Notes under the pieces: model-generated
The model's input: the letters and a program-made list of their open reading frames with translations, nothing else
Database searches by the model: none
Told to the model about the DNA's origin: nothing
Part shown: positions 1 to 10,957 of the stretch, one piece after another
Numbering within the stretch: the first letter of the stretch is position 1
Layout: the number at the start of each line of letters is the position of its first letter
Assembly (NCBI GenBank): GCA_035771175.1
Contig: CM069593.1
Location: 14,378,408-14,442,407, forward strand
Length of the DNA stretch: 64,000 nucleotides
Reading direction: 5' to 3'
Source: Paratinospora sagittata
Lineage: Eukaryota; Streptophyta; Magnoliopsida; Ranunculales; Menispermaceae
Translations under genes and position numbers: made by a program

Positions 1-1200
1 CATATGATTATCGTCCACTTGTTCCCTCAAATTTGAGAGCAGGATTTAAATACTTGGTACATCTTCTTTTTTAATAGTTCTGAAGGCTTTTACAAGTGGG
101 GGACCAAGGAACTTAGTTTTGGTAATGAGACAGGATAAAAGTGACCTTCCAAAAGCTTATACTGTTCAAAGGATAATTTTTCAATAAAACATAAAGTATA
201 ACATGTAAACATTTTGTACAAAGAAAAGTATAAAATAAAAATAAATAGTTTTGTGGATTTTATAACATAAGGTTTGCATATATTATATAAAAATACAAAT
301 ACAAATTTTTCAAATTTATACTATGCTAACTCTAAGTTTATAAATGCATCCTCCTTACACCTTACCAAAAAACTTGGAAGGTGTGTTCAGTAATATTAAT
401 TAAAGATATCATTTACATTTATAAATAAAAAGTGGTATGAAAAAAAGACCTTTTTTAAACTTATCATCTTCATCTGAACATATTTTTCTTCTCTCCCTCG
501 GTCCCTCTTTTTCCTCAATGTTCTCTCCTTTAAATTTCTCTCCTCTTTCTCTATTCTCAAGATCACATTCTTTCTGCCAATGTTGATGTTGATACTTCTC
601 ACAAGGAGAGAAACCTTCACTTTTTTTTCTCTTTTCTTAAGGATTATTTTATTTTTATCAATGAATTTTCTACTAATTTTTTGGCAGCAACTGATTAGAT
701 CAATTTTTGCTCCAAACAAATATTATTAAGTAATGATATATTTTTTTTATTTGAGTCACTGGCCATTCAGTATTTGAAACGTCAGTTGCTCCCTGTCCTA
801 ATGGAACATATACAACTAAATACATCATCAAAGATTGGCATTTTGGGCTCGCAAATCCAAGCCCTTTTTAAAAATTTGATCCTCCACCAGCTTAATCTTA
901 TCATGATTAAGGTTTTAATGACTCCACCCATGTAAAATCTATAGAGTTTTAATTTTGTAATCATGCAATAAGAGGGGAGATGGTGACATTCAGCAGCATC
1001 CATACGACAAAACCCTATTTCCATTAGTATTTCACAATGCATCATGATAAGCATGGCACCAAGAAGTTTAATTTTGTAATCACCCCCACGTTGGGTGCCT
1101 AGTGACCAAGAAACCAACTAACTAAGATTAGTGGTCGATTAATTGGAAAACCACTCGAGCAATTTGCAGCAATGACACTAATTACTACCCTTCTCCTCAA
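1..1200. other. Intergenic, upstream of germin-like gene
   Basis: AT-rich DNA with no convincing coding signal. Open frames on the minus strand at 396-719 and 782-1117 are low-complexity or have no recognisable composition and are treated as chance. The last 200 bases would be the promoter of the gene that follows. Confidence 0.6.
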
Positions 1201-1209
1201 ATCTCCTCC

Positions 1210-1217
1210 TATATATA
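1210..1217 (+). promoter_or_regulatory. TATA box of germin-like gene
   Basis: TATATATA lies 91 bases upstream of the germin-like start codon, after a run of CTCCTC. The distance fits a short plant 5' leader of about 60 bases. Confidence 0.6.
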
Positions 1218-1307
1218 CCCATTCCATCTGCACCTTTACTCATAGCACACTCAGACCTCAAACACTAGACACTATCTCTAATCTCCATAACCACAACTCT
1301 TCCTGCA

Positions 1308-1919
1308 ATGGCGAAATCCATTATAATTCTGGTAGCCATAGCTATCTTCTTTGCTGCACAAATCCATGCAGCAGACCCTGACTTAGTTGAGGACTTTGCC
1401 ATTCCTGACGGCTATGACGAGGGCAAGCTGGACGGAGTTTTTTTCACTTACACCGGCTTACGAGGCGGTGCACCTTCTTCCACCGGTGGCCTTGGCCGGA
1501 AAACAGTCTCTGTGAAGGACTTCCAAGCTCTCAATGGCTTGGGAGTGTCCTTGGAGCTGCTAGAATTCCAAGCTGGTTCAGTGAATGTTCCCCACACTCA
1601 CCCTAGAGGAGCTGAGCTCCTGTTTGTTATTGATGGTTCCTTAACTGTTGGAACCACCGACAGCAACGGAAAATTGTATAAGAATGTGCTGCAAAAGGGT
1701 GATGTATTTGTGTTCCCCAAGGGATTGCCTCACTACCAAGCTAACTTTGACAAGACCAACAAGGCTGTGGCTGTCTCGGCCTTTGCAAGCTCCAATGCCG
1801 GTACCATTTCCCTCCCAAAGAACCTTTTTGGCTCTAATGTGCCTGATGAAGTCCTCACAAAGGCCTTCAAGATATCAGCAGACACTCTCCAGCAACTCAA
1901 GGGTAACTTCCAGAACTGA
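1308..1919 (+). CDS. Germin-like protein (cupin), subfamily lacking cysteines
   Basis: 203 aa in a single exon. Residues 1-21 form a signal peptide ending AQIHA before ADPD, so the protein is predicted to be secreted to the apoplast. One cupin barrel follows. Germin box 1 carries the metal ligands H96, H98 and E103 (PHTHPRGAE) and box 2 carries H142 (FPKGLPHYQAN). Family members bind Mn and form oligomers; some are oxalate oxidases or superoxide dismutases, but most have no proven activity, so no enzyme function is assigned. The mature protein contains no cysteine, whereas classical germins have a conserved N-terminal disulphide; the ADPDLVEDF start resembles the germin-like branch that lacks it. 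A TATA box lies 91 bases upstream and an AATGAATAAAG polyadenylation-like signal lies just after the stop. The start is the first ATG after the TATA box and opens directly into the signal peptide. Confidence 0.95.
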   Translation: MAKSIIILVAIAIFFAAQIHAADPDLVEDFAIPDGYDEGKLDGVFFTYTGLRGGAPSSTGGLGRKTVSVKDFQALNGLGVSLELLEFQAGSVNVPHTHPRGAELLFVIDGSLTVGTTDSNGKLYKNVLQKGDVFVFPKGLPHYQANFDKTNKAVAVSAFASSNAGTISLPKNLFGSNVPDEVLTKAFKISADTLQQLKGNFQN

Positions 1920-3764
1920 AGATGGAAGAGGAGCTTCTTCAACTATCTACATTAGCTTGTAATGAATAAAGTGAAGAACCCATGTAGGCCATGCATGCAT
2001 GGGACCTGTTCACAGAATAAAAGCTTTCCTAATTCTATGTATGAACTCCTAGATGTAGGGTTATTTTGGTGCCACAGAGGGTGTGATGTGGTCATCGTGG
2101 ACTACCACTATCTTTATTATGATAAGTTAAAACTGGTTAAGTACAACCTAGAAAGTGTTAGAATCATGGGAACAATAAGCATTATGAAAATTAAAAGCAA
2201 TGATTCGGAACAGCATCCAACAACTTCAAATCAAAACATTTTGGGCACATATAGTCAACTGACCTAATTCGTTTCCTAATCCTAACATATTACCTGGGAT
2301 CTTCATCGTCGTCATCCATCTCCTCCTACCATTTTATTTACGAACTATTTGCATTCCAATATACAGATCATAGGAGAGTAAACCAGTTAAGAATTGATCA
2401 AGATTCTTTTCTACCTTACCCAATTACAAGTTAATAAAAACAAGCTACTTGCTGTGTTATTATCACAATCACCCCATAAATCTCTAAGAAGATATTTTCT
2501 TCATGATACCAAGGCCGAGCTTTGATCCATTTGAACTATTCTTTTAAGATACCATCTATCAGGTCTAACCCTAGTTTATGTAGCTTCCCTTCCAATCATT
2601 TTTTGCTTATGAACTACTGTCATCAAGCTACAACCTAATGAAAAAAAAAGAAAAAAAAAATCCATCCCATTTTGACAATAACCTTTAAAGAAAAAAATTT
2701 CTTTTCTTTGAAATTGTTAATATAATTAAGCACTCAAAGGTATACATCTCAAGATTTCACTTCACCAATAATTGAGAAGTGGTGGAATAACTAGAAAAAG
2801 AAATGGTCAGCCAGTGATGACAAAGAGATGAATCTAGTAAAAGCTTGGATGGTTTCATGCTGAACTCCGTGCCTTTATCCTTGCAAAATCAACAATCTTG
2901 GGCAAAATTAGTTGATGGAGATATATTGTCTAATAAACTCTCAAAGAGTGTTGATCTTGGTATGTAATAGAAAATTAAATAACATTATAAAAATGAGCAA
3001 ACAAATTAAACATCTCTACCTCCAAAAAGAAGTAAAGGTAGAACCTCTAAAACAAATAACCTAAACTTGTTGACTTTTTCTAGAGATTAAATAAATCTCT
3101 AGTCCATTTAGAGATTTAATTTAAAGTCACAAGTAAGTTATCAAATTAGTGTAGCCACATTTCAATGTCAAGTATACCGCCATTTTGATATTGAGTCAAA
3201 TTGGGCAAGCAATATAAAGATTTTTAAATTGCTTTGTTATTAGCATCCACTTTTTACAAGATCTGCAATGCAAAATCTTCTTTCTTTACAAACTTAAGAT
3301 TCTCTTTTTATGGGTAGGCCACTAGGATGAAAGAACAGCACAAAAATTACTAAAACAAACAAAAGCTATCTTGTTTAACCCCAAAAAAAAACAACACACA
3401 CACACACACTCACATACAATTAAACAAAAGAAAAGAAAATGAAAAACACTATCTCACTGATGCCAGTACTTTGAACTATTGGCAGTGAATTTCATCTCAA
3501 CAACTCAAATAAAATTAACACATGTATGTTCTTCACTCCCTCTGTACTTGCAGTAACAAGACAAGCCTGCCGATTGGCTAAAAAACAATTATAACTAGTT
3601 CTCACCAATCATCCTAGTTTCTATCTCAACATATTTAGGCACTCAAATTGCTATGATGGAAATACTAAAAGGGTGGGGAAACAAAGAACCTTAATTCTCT
3701 GGCAACTCCAGCAAACAACACAACTACTAGAAGGTTCATCATACTGAAAACATCTTGAGCATCT
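1920..3764. other. Intergenic between convergent genes
   Basis: This holds the 3' UTR of the germin-like gene (possible poly(A) signals near 1961 and 2016) and the 3' UTR of SNU13 on the other strand. The rest is AT-rich with A-runs near 2640 and a short (AC)n tract near 3396-3408. I see no gene or clear mobile element. Confidence 0.6.
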
Positions 3765-6700
3765 TCAAATAAGAAGTTTCTCAATAGCATCCTGCATTTA
3801 AGAAACAAGAATTTCAGCTACAATTGTAAAATGAAGAAATGAAAGAAAGTATCATAACATGGCATTAGACATAAACCTTGAGCTGCTGAATTTGGGATTT
3901 CAATTGACTTCCCTCATTGCTTGTCACAGAAGAAGCAATGACAGGTCTTGTGACTCCACATGCTCGGCCAAGGGCTTGCTTTGAAGGAACAAACACATAG
4001 GGCACATTCTGCAACAATTGAAAAATGGTCATTTTGGAATTCGGAAATATGAATTAATTCTTTATCATACTTCAAGCCAGACATCTAAAGGGCCATTTGG
4101 CCTGAATTGAGAAAAAAAAAAATTGAAATGCCAGAACCGAGGCAATACCAAGTGAATCTTTATTTAATTGTGGCATTAGCATATACATGTAACACTAACT
4201 GCAGAAAAATAGTAAAAGCAAATCCAATTGTTATCATCAACCCCTGCAAGCTAAGTATAAATATTGGCAGCATCCCCCCTCCCTCTTCCCAAAAAAAAAT
4301 TCTTTGAGGGAGTAAAGAGTAAGATCTAGCATATTCTGAAAATATAGAAAAAATACATTCGCATTATAAAGGATAATATTTGGACAACAACCAATAAACT
4401 TAAAACTACACCAATCATTAACTCCAAGCCTATTGATGAGGAGACTTTTCTCATGACATGTGATGTTCTCATGTTGGATTTTATTGTACCAATTATTAGT
4501 AAACTTCTTCATGCATTTTCCGGTCCTACTTCTCCTGCAGTCAGTACATACCCTACAGCTTGATCACAAGGTGATGAATGCTAAAAGCACACCAACAAGT
4601 CATTAAGTCACAATTCTAACATACTCTAGCAAACTTTTTTTTAGCAGAAACCGAACTTTATTGATTAGAGTAAACGTTTATACAAACCCCAGAAGTACAA
4701 GAGATACTTCACCCAGACAAACAGCCACCAAACCTGAACAGGAGCCCCCGGCCCTGAACAACCAACCCCAAATCACACTGAATGCATACTTTAACAACTT
4801 TTGATATTGCCATGTTCGTAAAACCACTATGATTTTGCTCCTGAAGCAATATAAATTGGCTGTACATATACACATATAAACCGAAGTTTGTTACTTACTA
4901 GCACGTACTTTGTATATTTATATTTATTATTTAAATTGTTTCAAGACTCATTAATCATAATTTTAGAACTCCTAAGCATTGTATTGACAACACTAATATG
5001 AACAATTGAACCTCCTAAGCAACCAAGACCTTCCTAGTTCAAATCTGGAAAGAAAAAAAAAAAGGAAACTAATTCATTGTAATCAGAGGAATAAATGTCA
5101 TATGGATTTCAGCACTACACTGTGAACCTAAGTTAATTAGGTCTTTTTCCCAAGAGCATGACAACATGAATCCAGACCCTCTATTTTGTTTTATCAAGAG
5201 CTAAAGCTACAATTATATTACGCGTAGTTATAACTTTTATTAATTATCTTTATTCATATTATTTTAAGTATGATTTTCCTAATACCTATGAGAACAAATT
5301 AAGTAGCGGACACTTTAGAAAGATTAAAAAACAAGTTCACCTTATTAGCCTAACGGAATCCAAATATTATTCTCAATTCAAAATAACTGCCTTTAGGAAT
5401 GCAATTAGCATGTTGAGGAAATTTAATTCTTTTGTTTCTGCACGTTTGAGTTGTCCTAGTCTTTAGGAAGTCAGTAAGTTAGTTTTTGCTTACCTAGTCA
5501 ATAGGAGTTGTTTTTTGAACGTTGGATAGTGCCTATTTTCATGTTGCTTTCAGTTATGTATTAGTCTATTTATAGGCTGTTTGTTTATCAAAATGTAGCA
5601 GAAAAAAATTATATCCTTTGTTTTTTTATGTATCCTCTGCTTCTTATTTTTTTTGTTTCCATCAGTGGTATCAGAGCTTGGTACAGGTCCCAGGTTGAGT
5701 TTCAGGAAGAGAAAAAGTGAAATTGATGGCTTCTGAAAGTTTTGTACAGGCAGCCATTCCACGCTTTGATGGTCACTATGATCATTGGAGCATGCTCATG
5801 GAGAACTACTTGAGGTCCAAAGAATATTGGACAGTTGTTGTTTCTGGAGTAGCAGAACCAACAGCAGGTGTTGTGCTGACAGATGCACAAAAGACTGAGC
5901 TTGAAGGGCTGAAGTTAAAGGATCTTAAAGCAAAGAATTATCTCTTCCAAGCTATTGATCGCTCAATCTTGGAAACCATTCTTTGCAAAGACACAACCAA
6001 GCATATTTGGGATTCCATGAAGAAGAAGTACCAAGGTACAACAAGAGCTAAGAGGCAGCAGCTTCAAGCACTTCGTTCGGAGTTCGAAATACTTCAAATG
6101 AAGTCAGGAGAATCAGTTACAGACTACTTTTCAAGAACGATGTCAATCGTTAACAAGATGCGGATCCATGGCGACAAAACAGAGGATGTTCTCATTGTTG
6201 AGAAGATTCTTCGATCTTTGACACCAAAATTTAATTTTATTGTTTGTCCTATAAAAGAAGCAAATGATGTTGGTTTACTGTCAATTGATGAATTACAAAG
6301 TTCTTTGTTGGTTCATGAGCAAAAAATTAACCAGCAGGAAAAAGAAGAACAAGCATTGAAAGCCTTATCAGAAAATCATTCTACACCTAGTATAGCTGAT
6401 AAAGGACGAGGAAGAGGCAGATGTCGAGGTAGAGGAGGTAGAAACAACAATGATCGTTGGAACCAACAACAAAATCATCATCATCAAGAGAGTCAATTTC
6501 AAGGAAGAGGTAGAGGACGTGGAGGCCACCATTCAACAACTTATAGATCAAAGTCAGCAGACAAGTCCAATGTTGAATGTTTTAGATGTCATAGGTATGG
6601 TCATTATAAATCAGAATGTCAAACTGATTTGAATAAACAAAGTGGAGATCAAACTAACTTTGCAGAAAAGGAAGAAGAGGTGTCTCTTTTGATGGTGTGT

Positions 6701-9700
6701 CACGTGAAGGAAGAAACTCAACAAAACATGTGGTATTTAGACACTGGCTGCAGCAACCACATGTGTGGAGAGACGGAGGCATTTTCTGACTTGGATGAAT
6801 CTTTTCGCAGCTCTGTTAAGTTTGGTGACAACTCCAAAATTTCTGTTATGGGAAAAGGAAAGGTAACAATCCAAACCAAAGGAAATTCCACTCACACTAT
6901 CGCTAATGTTCTTTTTGTGCCAGATTTAAAGACCAACTTGCTTAGTGTGGGTCAATTACAAGAAAATGGATATGAGATTTTTATCAAAGATGGAGTGTGT
7001 CAAATTCAAGACGCAAAGTTGGGCTTAATTGCTCAAGTTAACATGACGGCGAATCGTATGTTCCCACTTTATCTCCACAACAATGCTCATTCGTGCTTCT
7101 CAACAAAATTAGAAGATGAGGCATGGCTATGGCACTTTCGCTACGGGCATCTAAATTTTGGCAGATTGAAAACACTACAACAAAAGAATATGGTGACTGG
7201 GCTTCCTCAAATTACAGCTTCTTCTCAAGTTTGTGAAGAATGTGTTGTTAGCAAACAACACCGTAATCAATTCCCACAAGGAAAATCTTGGAGGGCGAAG
7301 AAGGCATTGGAGATTGTTCATTCCGACATTTGTGGGCCAATAACACCACATTCTAATGGAGGTAAAAGATATTTAATTACCTTCATTGATGATTATAGTC
7401 GTAAGATATGGGTTTATCTTTTGCAAGAAAAATCTGAAGCCTTTGTAGCTTTTAAAAGATATAAAGCGCTTGTTGAAAAAGAAGTTGGCAACCCAATAAA
7501 AGTTCTTCGCACAGATCGCGGTGGAGAATATAACTCAGATGAATTTGCAAATTTTTGTGAGAACCATGGAATTAAGAGACAACTTACAACAGCTTATACA
7601 CCCCAACAGAATGGTGTATGCGAGAGGAAGAACCGCACTATTATGAATATGGTGCGAAGCCTTTTGACAACAAGTGGCATTCCAAAAACTTTCTGGCCTG
7701 AAGCAGTTAAATGGAGCATCCATATATTGAACAGAAGTCCCGCATTTGCTGTTCAAAATATGACACCAGAGGAAGCATGGAGCGGAAGGAAACGTGTTGT
7801 AGATCATTTTAGAACTTTTGGGTGTATCGCCTATGTCCATATTCCAGATGAGAAGAGGAGGAAGCTAGATAATAAGGGTGAAAAATGCATTTTTCTTGGT
7901 GTTAGTGATAAGTCAAAAGCTTATAAAGTATACAATCCTAGCACCATGAAAATTGTCATCAGTCGTGATGTAGTATTTGATGAAAAAGGCACCTGGTCAT
8001 GGAATCAAAATGGTTTTAAAGAAAGCATTCCAGCAGATTTTGATAATGAGGAGAAAGGGCAGCAGCCCATGGAGAATGAGCAAGAAGAGGAAGTCACTCA
8101 AAATGTTCCAATAGCTGATCAAAGCCCACTTGTAGCTGAATCACAAAGGCCTCAACGTGTTCCAAGAAGACCAGCATGGATGACTAATTATGAGGTAACT
8201 GGAGTTGACCAAGGTGATGATTCACTTACACATTTTGCTTTATTTTCAGATTGTGATCCTACCATTTTTGAAGTGGCTGTCAAAGAACCAAAATGGATAA
8301 AGGCTATGGATGCTGAAATTACAGCCATTGAAAAAAATGATACATGGGAGCTATGTGATCTTCCAAAAGGAAAGAAGACAATTGGTGTAAAGTGGGTTTA
8401 CAAGACAAAGCTAAAGGAGAATGGTGAGGTTGACAAGCACAAGGCACGCTTGGTAGCTAAAGGCTACAAGCAGGAGTTTGGTGTTGATTATAAAGAAGTC
8501 TTTGCTCCAGTTGCAAGGCATGATACAATCAGATTGGTGATTGCTATGGCAGCTCAAAACTCATGGCCAATCTTCCAGTTGGACGTGAAATCAGCATTCC
8601 TCCATGGAGAGTTGAAAGAAGAGGTATTTATCGATCAACCTCCTGGTTATGTAAAACTTGGCAATGAGCATAAAGTGTATAAGTTAAAGAAAGCTCTATA
8701 TGGATTAAAACAAGCTCCACGGGCTTGGTATAATCGTATAGAAACTTATTTTTTGAAGGAAGGATTTCAAAAATGTCCTTATGAACATACACTTTTCATA
8801 AAGATTGAAGATGGAAGGAAAATGCTCATTGTTTGCTTATATGTAGATGATTTAATCTACACTGGAAATAATACAGCCATGTTTGGAACTTTTAAGAAAT
8901 CCATGATGGCTGAATTTGAGATGTCTAATCTTGGTATGATGCATTACTTTCTTGGCATTGAAGTGGTGCAGTCCTCTGTTGGAATTTTTATTTCTCAAAA
9001 GAAATATGTGCGAGAAATCTTGGACAGGTTTCAGATGAAGGATTGTAATCCTGTAAATACTCCATCTGAGTTTGGAGTGAAGCTAAACAAAGATAATGAA
9101 GGAAAGAAGGTTGATAACACTCTCTACAAACAAATAGTGGGGAGTTTAATGTATTTGACAGCAACAAGACCTGATATAATGCATGCTGTAAGTGTGATTA
9201 GCAGGTACATGGAATGTCCTACAGAGATTCATCTCTTGGCTGCAAAAAGAATTTTTCGTTACTTGCAAGGTACTAAGGAGTTTGGGTTGTTCTACAAGAA
9301 TGGAGAAAAGTCAAATCTGTTTGGCTTTACAGATAGTGATTATGCAGGAGATTCAGATGATCGAAAAAGCACATCTGGTTATGTTTTCATGATGGGGACA
9401 GGAGCTGTTTCATGGTCATCAAAGAAGCAACCTATTGTCACATTATCATCCACTGAAGCTGAATTTGTTGCTGCAACAGCTTGTGCTTGTCAAGCTATTT
9501 GGCTAAAGAAAATCCTTAAAGAGTTGCATTTCAAGGAGGATGGACCAACTCAGATTTATTGTGACAACAGTTCAGCAATAAAACTTTCAAAAAATCCAGT
9601 TTTACATGGTCGATGCAAGCATATAGATGTGAAGTATCATTTCTTGAGGGATCTCACAAATGATGGAGTCATTAATCTTATTTACTGCAGAAGTGAAGAC

Positions 9701-10733
9701 CAGATTGCTGATATTCTAACCAAGCCTCTCAAGTTTCCTGCATTTCAGAAGCTCAGAAAACTACTTGGTGTTTGTACTTCAAATGTTTCAATTTAAGGGA
9801 TGGAGCTTCAAAGTTTAACTCTTATTAAACTGGATGTATGTCTGGAACATCAGTTTAAGGGAGGGATTGTTGAGGAAATTTAATTCTTTTGTTTCTGCAC
9901 GTTTGAGTTGTCCTAGTCTTTAGGAAGTCAGTAAGTTAGTTTTTGCTTACCTAGTCAATAGGAGTTGTTTTTTGAACGTTGGATAGTGCCTATTTTCATG
10001 TTGCTTTCAGTTATGTATTAGTCTATTTATAGGCTGTTTGTTTATCAAAATGTAGCAGAAAAAAATTATATCCTCTGTTTTTTTATGTATCCTCTGCTTC
10101 TTATTTTTTTTGTTTCCATCATAGCATTCCATTAAGAAACAACATAACAAATAGTTGGAGCGCTACATACAGGTCCCGGATACAAACTCAAAGTCAGCTA
10201 AATAAAAATAAAAACTCAGCCACGTAACTAGAAGTCCTTATCTCTTTAAATAAGAAATTGAAAAGGGTACCTTATCTTCGGCCAGAAGTGGAAGATGGAG
10301 AAGTATTTCCAGAGGCTCAGTGTCAGCCGCCATTACAATGAACTCTGAAATGCCCCTGTTCAGAGTCTTGGTTGCTGAAATTGAACAAAAAAAAAAAAAC
10401 AGTATCACAAAACAAAAACAAAAGCATTTTTTAAATCCGAAACCTCTGCAACTACAGATTCTCTTCACCAGAACAAAAAAAAAAAACCTTCGTTGGCGCC
10501 CTTTTTGAGCTGTTTGTAGTTGGCTGCTTGTTGAACGAGGTCCAAAATAGTAATGGTGAGCTGCGCATCTGCGAGAGGATATGCTTTCGGATTTACGGCT
10601 TCGGCAGTCTTAGAAAACAGAAGCGAAACAGGAGAACATCTAATGTTAGAGAATGAATGATACGAAGATGTAGAAAAAAGATAAAGTAAAAAAAACGATT
10701 CAAATACAAAAGCAGGGAGAGAAGTAGTACCAT
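3765..10733 (-). CDS. SNU13: SNU13 / NHP2-like 15.5K RNA-binding protein
   Basis: CDS complement(join(3765..3791,3877..4008,10271..10374,10488..10608,10731..10733)), 387 nt, 128 aa, the usual length of the family. It belongs to the L7Ae/L30e/S12e family and binds kink-turns in U4 snRNA (spliceosome) and box C/D snoRNAs (rRNA methylation), so it acts in nucleus and nucleolus. Recognisable blocks include [71 protein letters not shown] and the C-terminal DAIEKLLI. All introns are GT-AG and the phases close. Exon 1 contributes only the ATG, which is followed directly by the donor GTACTA. The intron between 4008 and 10271 is 6.3 kb because a 4.7-kb copia element sits in it in the opposite orientation; without the element and its duplicated target it would be about 1.5 kb. 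No coding lesion is seen. Confidence 0.95.
4620..4880 (-). mobile_element. LINE 3'-end remnant in SNU13 intron
   Basis: Read on the minus strand, this ends with an AATAAAG motif and a GGTTTCTGC stretch followed by a run of eight A (plus-strand T run at 4637-4644), the look of a non-LTR retrotransposon 3' UTR and tail. No coding part and no clear target-site duplication were found, so the assignment rests on overall appearance. Confidence 0.35.
5411..5664 (+). repeat. 5' LTR of copia element
   Basis: 254 bp with TG...CA termini, matching the 3' LTR at 9868-10121 except for position 5618. Confidence 0.96.
5666..5677 (+). other. Primer-binding site (initiator tRNA-Met)
   Basis: TGGTATCAGAGC lies one base after the 5' LTR. 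It is the standard plant copia site complementary to the 3' end of initiator tRNA-Met, which primes minus-strand DNA synthesis. Confidence 0.9.
5726..9796 (+). CDS. Copia gag-pol polyprotein, intact
   Basis: 1356 aa from the ATG at 5726; the frame opens slightly earlier, but only with a GTG. Order: gag with an N-terminal FDGHYDHW block, an Arg/Gly-rich stretch, then a CCHC zinc knuckle at residues 285-298. Aspartic protease DTG starts at residue 339. The integrase zinc finger uses H470, H475, C503 and C506; the catalytic triad is D534, D597 and E633, with 35 residues between the last two as in D,D35E. Reverse transcriptase has YVDD at 1039-1042. RNase H follows with D1203 and the late [11 protein letters not shown] and ADILTKPL blocks. 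Protease, integrase, RT, RNase H order marks Ty1/copia. No stop or frameshift interrupts it, so it may be capable of autonomous movement; expression is untested. Confidence 0.96.
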   Translation: MASESFVQAAIPRFDGHYDHWSMLMENYLRSKEYWTVVVSGVAEPTAGVVLTDAQKTELEGLKLKDLKAKNYLFQAIDRSILETILCKDTTKHIWDSMKKKYQGTTRAKRQQLQALRSEFEILQMKSGESVTDYFSRTMSIVNKMRIHGDKTEDVLIVEKILRSLTPKFNFIVCPIKEANDVGLLSIDELQSSLLVHEQKINQQEKEEQALKALSENHSTPSIADKGRGRGRCRGRGGRNNNDRWNQQQNHHHQESQFQGRGRGRGGHHSTTYRSKSADKSNVECFRCHRYGHYKSECQTDLNKQSGDQTNFAEKEEEVSLLMVCHVKEETQQNMWYLDTGCSNHMCGETEAFSDLDESFRSSVKFGDNSKISVMGKGKVTIQTKGNSTHTIANVLFVPDLKTNLLSVGQLQENGYEIFIKDGVCQIQDAKLGLIAQVNMTANRMFPLYLHNNAHSCFSTKLEDEAWLWHFRYGHLNFGRLKTLQQKNMVTGLPQITASSQVCEECVVSKQHRNQFPQGKSWRAKKALEIVHSDICGPITPHSNGGKRYLITFIDDYSRKIWVYLLQEKSEAFVAFKRYKALVEKEVGNPIKVLRTDRGGEYNSDEFANFCENHGIKRQLTTAYTPQQNGVCERKNRTIMNMVRSLLTTSGIPKTFWPEAVKWSIHILNRSPAFAVQNMTPEEAWSGRKRVVDHFRTFGCIAYVHIPDEKRRKLDNKGEKCIFLGVSDKSKAYKVYNPSTMKIVISRDVVFDEKGTWSWNQNGFKESIPADFDNEEKGQQPMENEQEEEVTQNVPIADQSPLVAESQRPQRVPRRPAWMTNYEVTGVDQGDDSLTHFALFSDCDPTIFEVAVKEPKWIKAMDAEITAIEKNDTWELCDLPKGKKTIGVKWVYKTKLKENGEVDKHKARLVAKGYKQEFGVDYKEVFAPVARHDTIRLVIAMAAQNSWPIFQLDVKSAFLHGELKEEVFIDQPPGYVKLGNEHKVYKLKKALYGLKQAPRAWYNRIETYFLKEGFQKCPYEHTLFIKIEDGRKMLIVCLYVDDLIYTGNNTAMFGTFKKSMMAEFEMSNLGMMHYFLGIEVVQSSVGIFISQKKYVREILDRFQMKDCNPVNTPSEFGVKLNKDNEGKKVDNTLYKQIVGSLMYLTATRPDIMHAVSVISRYMECPTEIHLLAAKRIFRYLQGTKEFGLFYKNGEKSNLFGFTDSDYAGDSDDRKSTSGYVFMMGTGAVSWSSKKQPIVTLSSTEAEFVAATACACQAIWLKKILKELHFKEDGPTQIYCDNSSAIKLSKNPVLHGRCKHIDVKYHFLRDLTNDGVINLIYCRSEDQIADILTKPLKFPAFQKLRKLLGVCTSNVSI
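9857..9866 (+). other. Polypurine tract of copia element
   Basis: AAGGGAGGGA ends one base before the 3' LTR and would prime plus-strand synthesis. Confidence 0.85.
9868..10121 (+). repeat. 3' LTR of copia element
   Basis: 254 bp with TG...CA termini, followed by the target duplication TAGCA. Confidence 0.96.
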
Positions 10734-10813
10734 TTCAGCAGCGGTGCAAGAGGAGCAAATAAGAACTAGGGTTTTTGTTTCCTGCAGCCACAGAAGCGGA
10801 ACGAGGGTTTAAC

Positions 10814-10957
10814 TCTTTGATAAGAAAAAAGCAACTGTTTTCGCGCTTTAAATAATGAGGGAAGTTTCCATGTCCTTGCGTCTTTGATAAGAAAAGAAAA
10901 GAAAAAAGCGACTGTTTTCGCGCTTTAAATAATGAGGGAAGTTTCCATGTCCGTGCG
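10814..10957. repeat. Tandem duplication in SNU13 promoter/leader
   Basis: Two head-to-tail copies, 10814-10880 (67 bp) and 10881-10957 (77 bp), starting TCTTTGATAAGAAAAG and ending near CATGTCC(T/G)TGCG. The second carries about 10 extra purine-rich bases; otherwise only two substitutions are apparent. It lies 80-225 bases upstream of the SNU13 ATG. Confidence 0.9.

Larger units (their letters stand above)
5411..10121 (+). mobile_element. Complete Ty1/copia LTR retrotransposon, young
   Basis: The 4711-bp element is flanked by the 5-bp target duplication TAGCA (5406-5410 and 10122-10126). It has two 254-bp LTRs starting TGTTGAGG and ending CCATCA, a primer-binding site, one uninterrupted gag-pol frame and a polypurine tract. 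The LTRs differ at only one of 254 positions (T at 5618, C at 10075), so insertion is recent. It lies inside the third intron of SNU13 in the opposite orientation. Confidence 0.97.

Noticed and set aside
782..1117. 111-codon minus-strand frame upstream of the germin-like gene
   Set aside because: No recognisable motif, and it overlaps the likely promoter region. Taken as chance.
5717..5725. Start of copia gag-pol at 5717
   Set aside because: The codon there is GTG; the first ATG in frame is at 5726 and gives the family-type N-terminus MASESFVQ.
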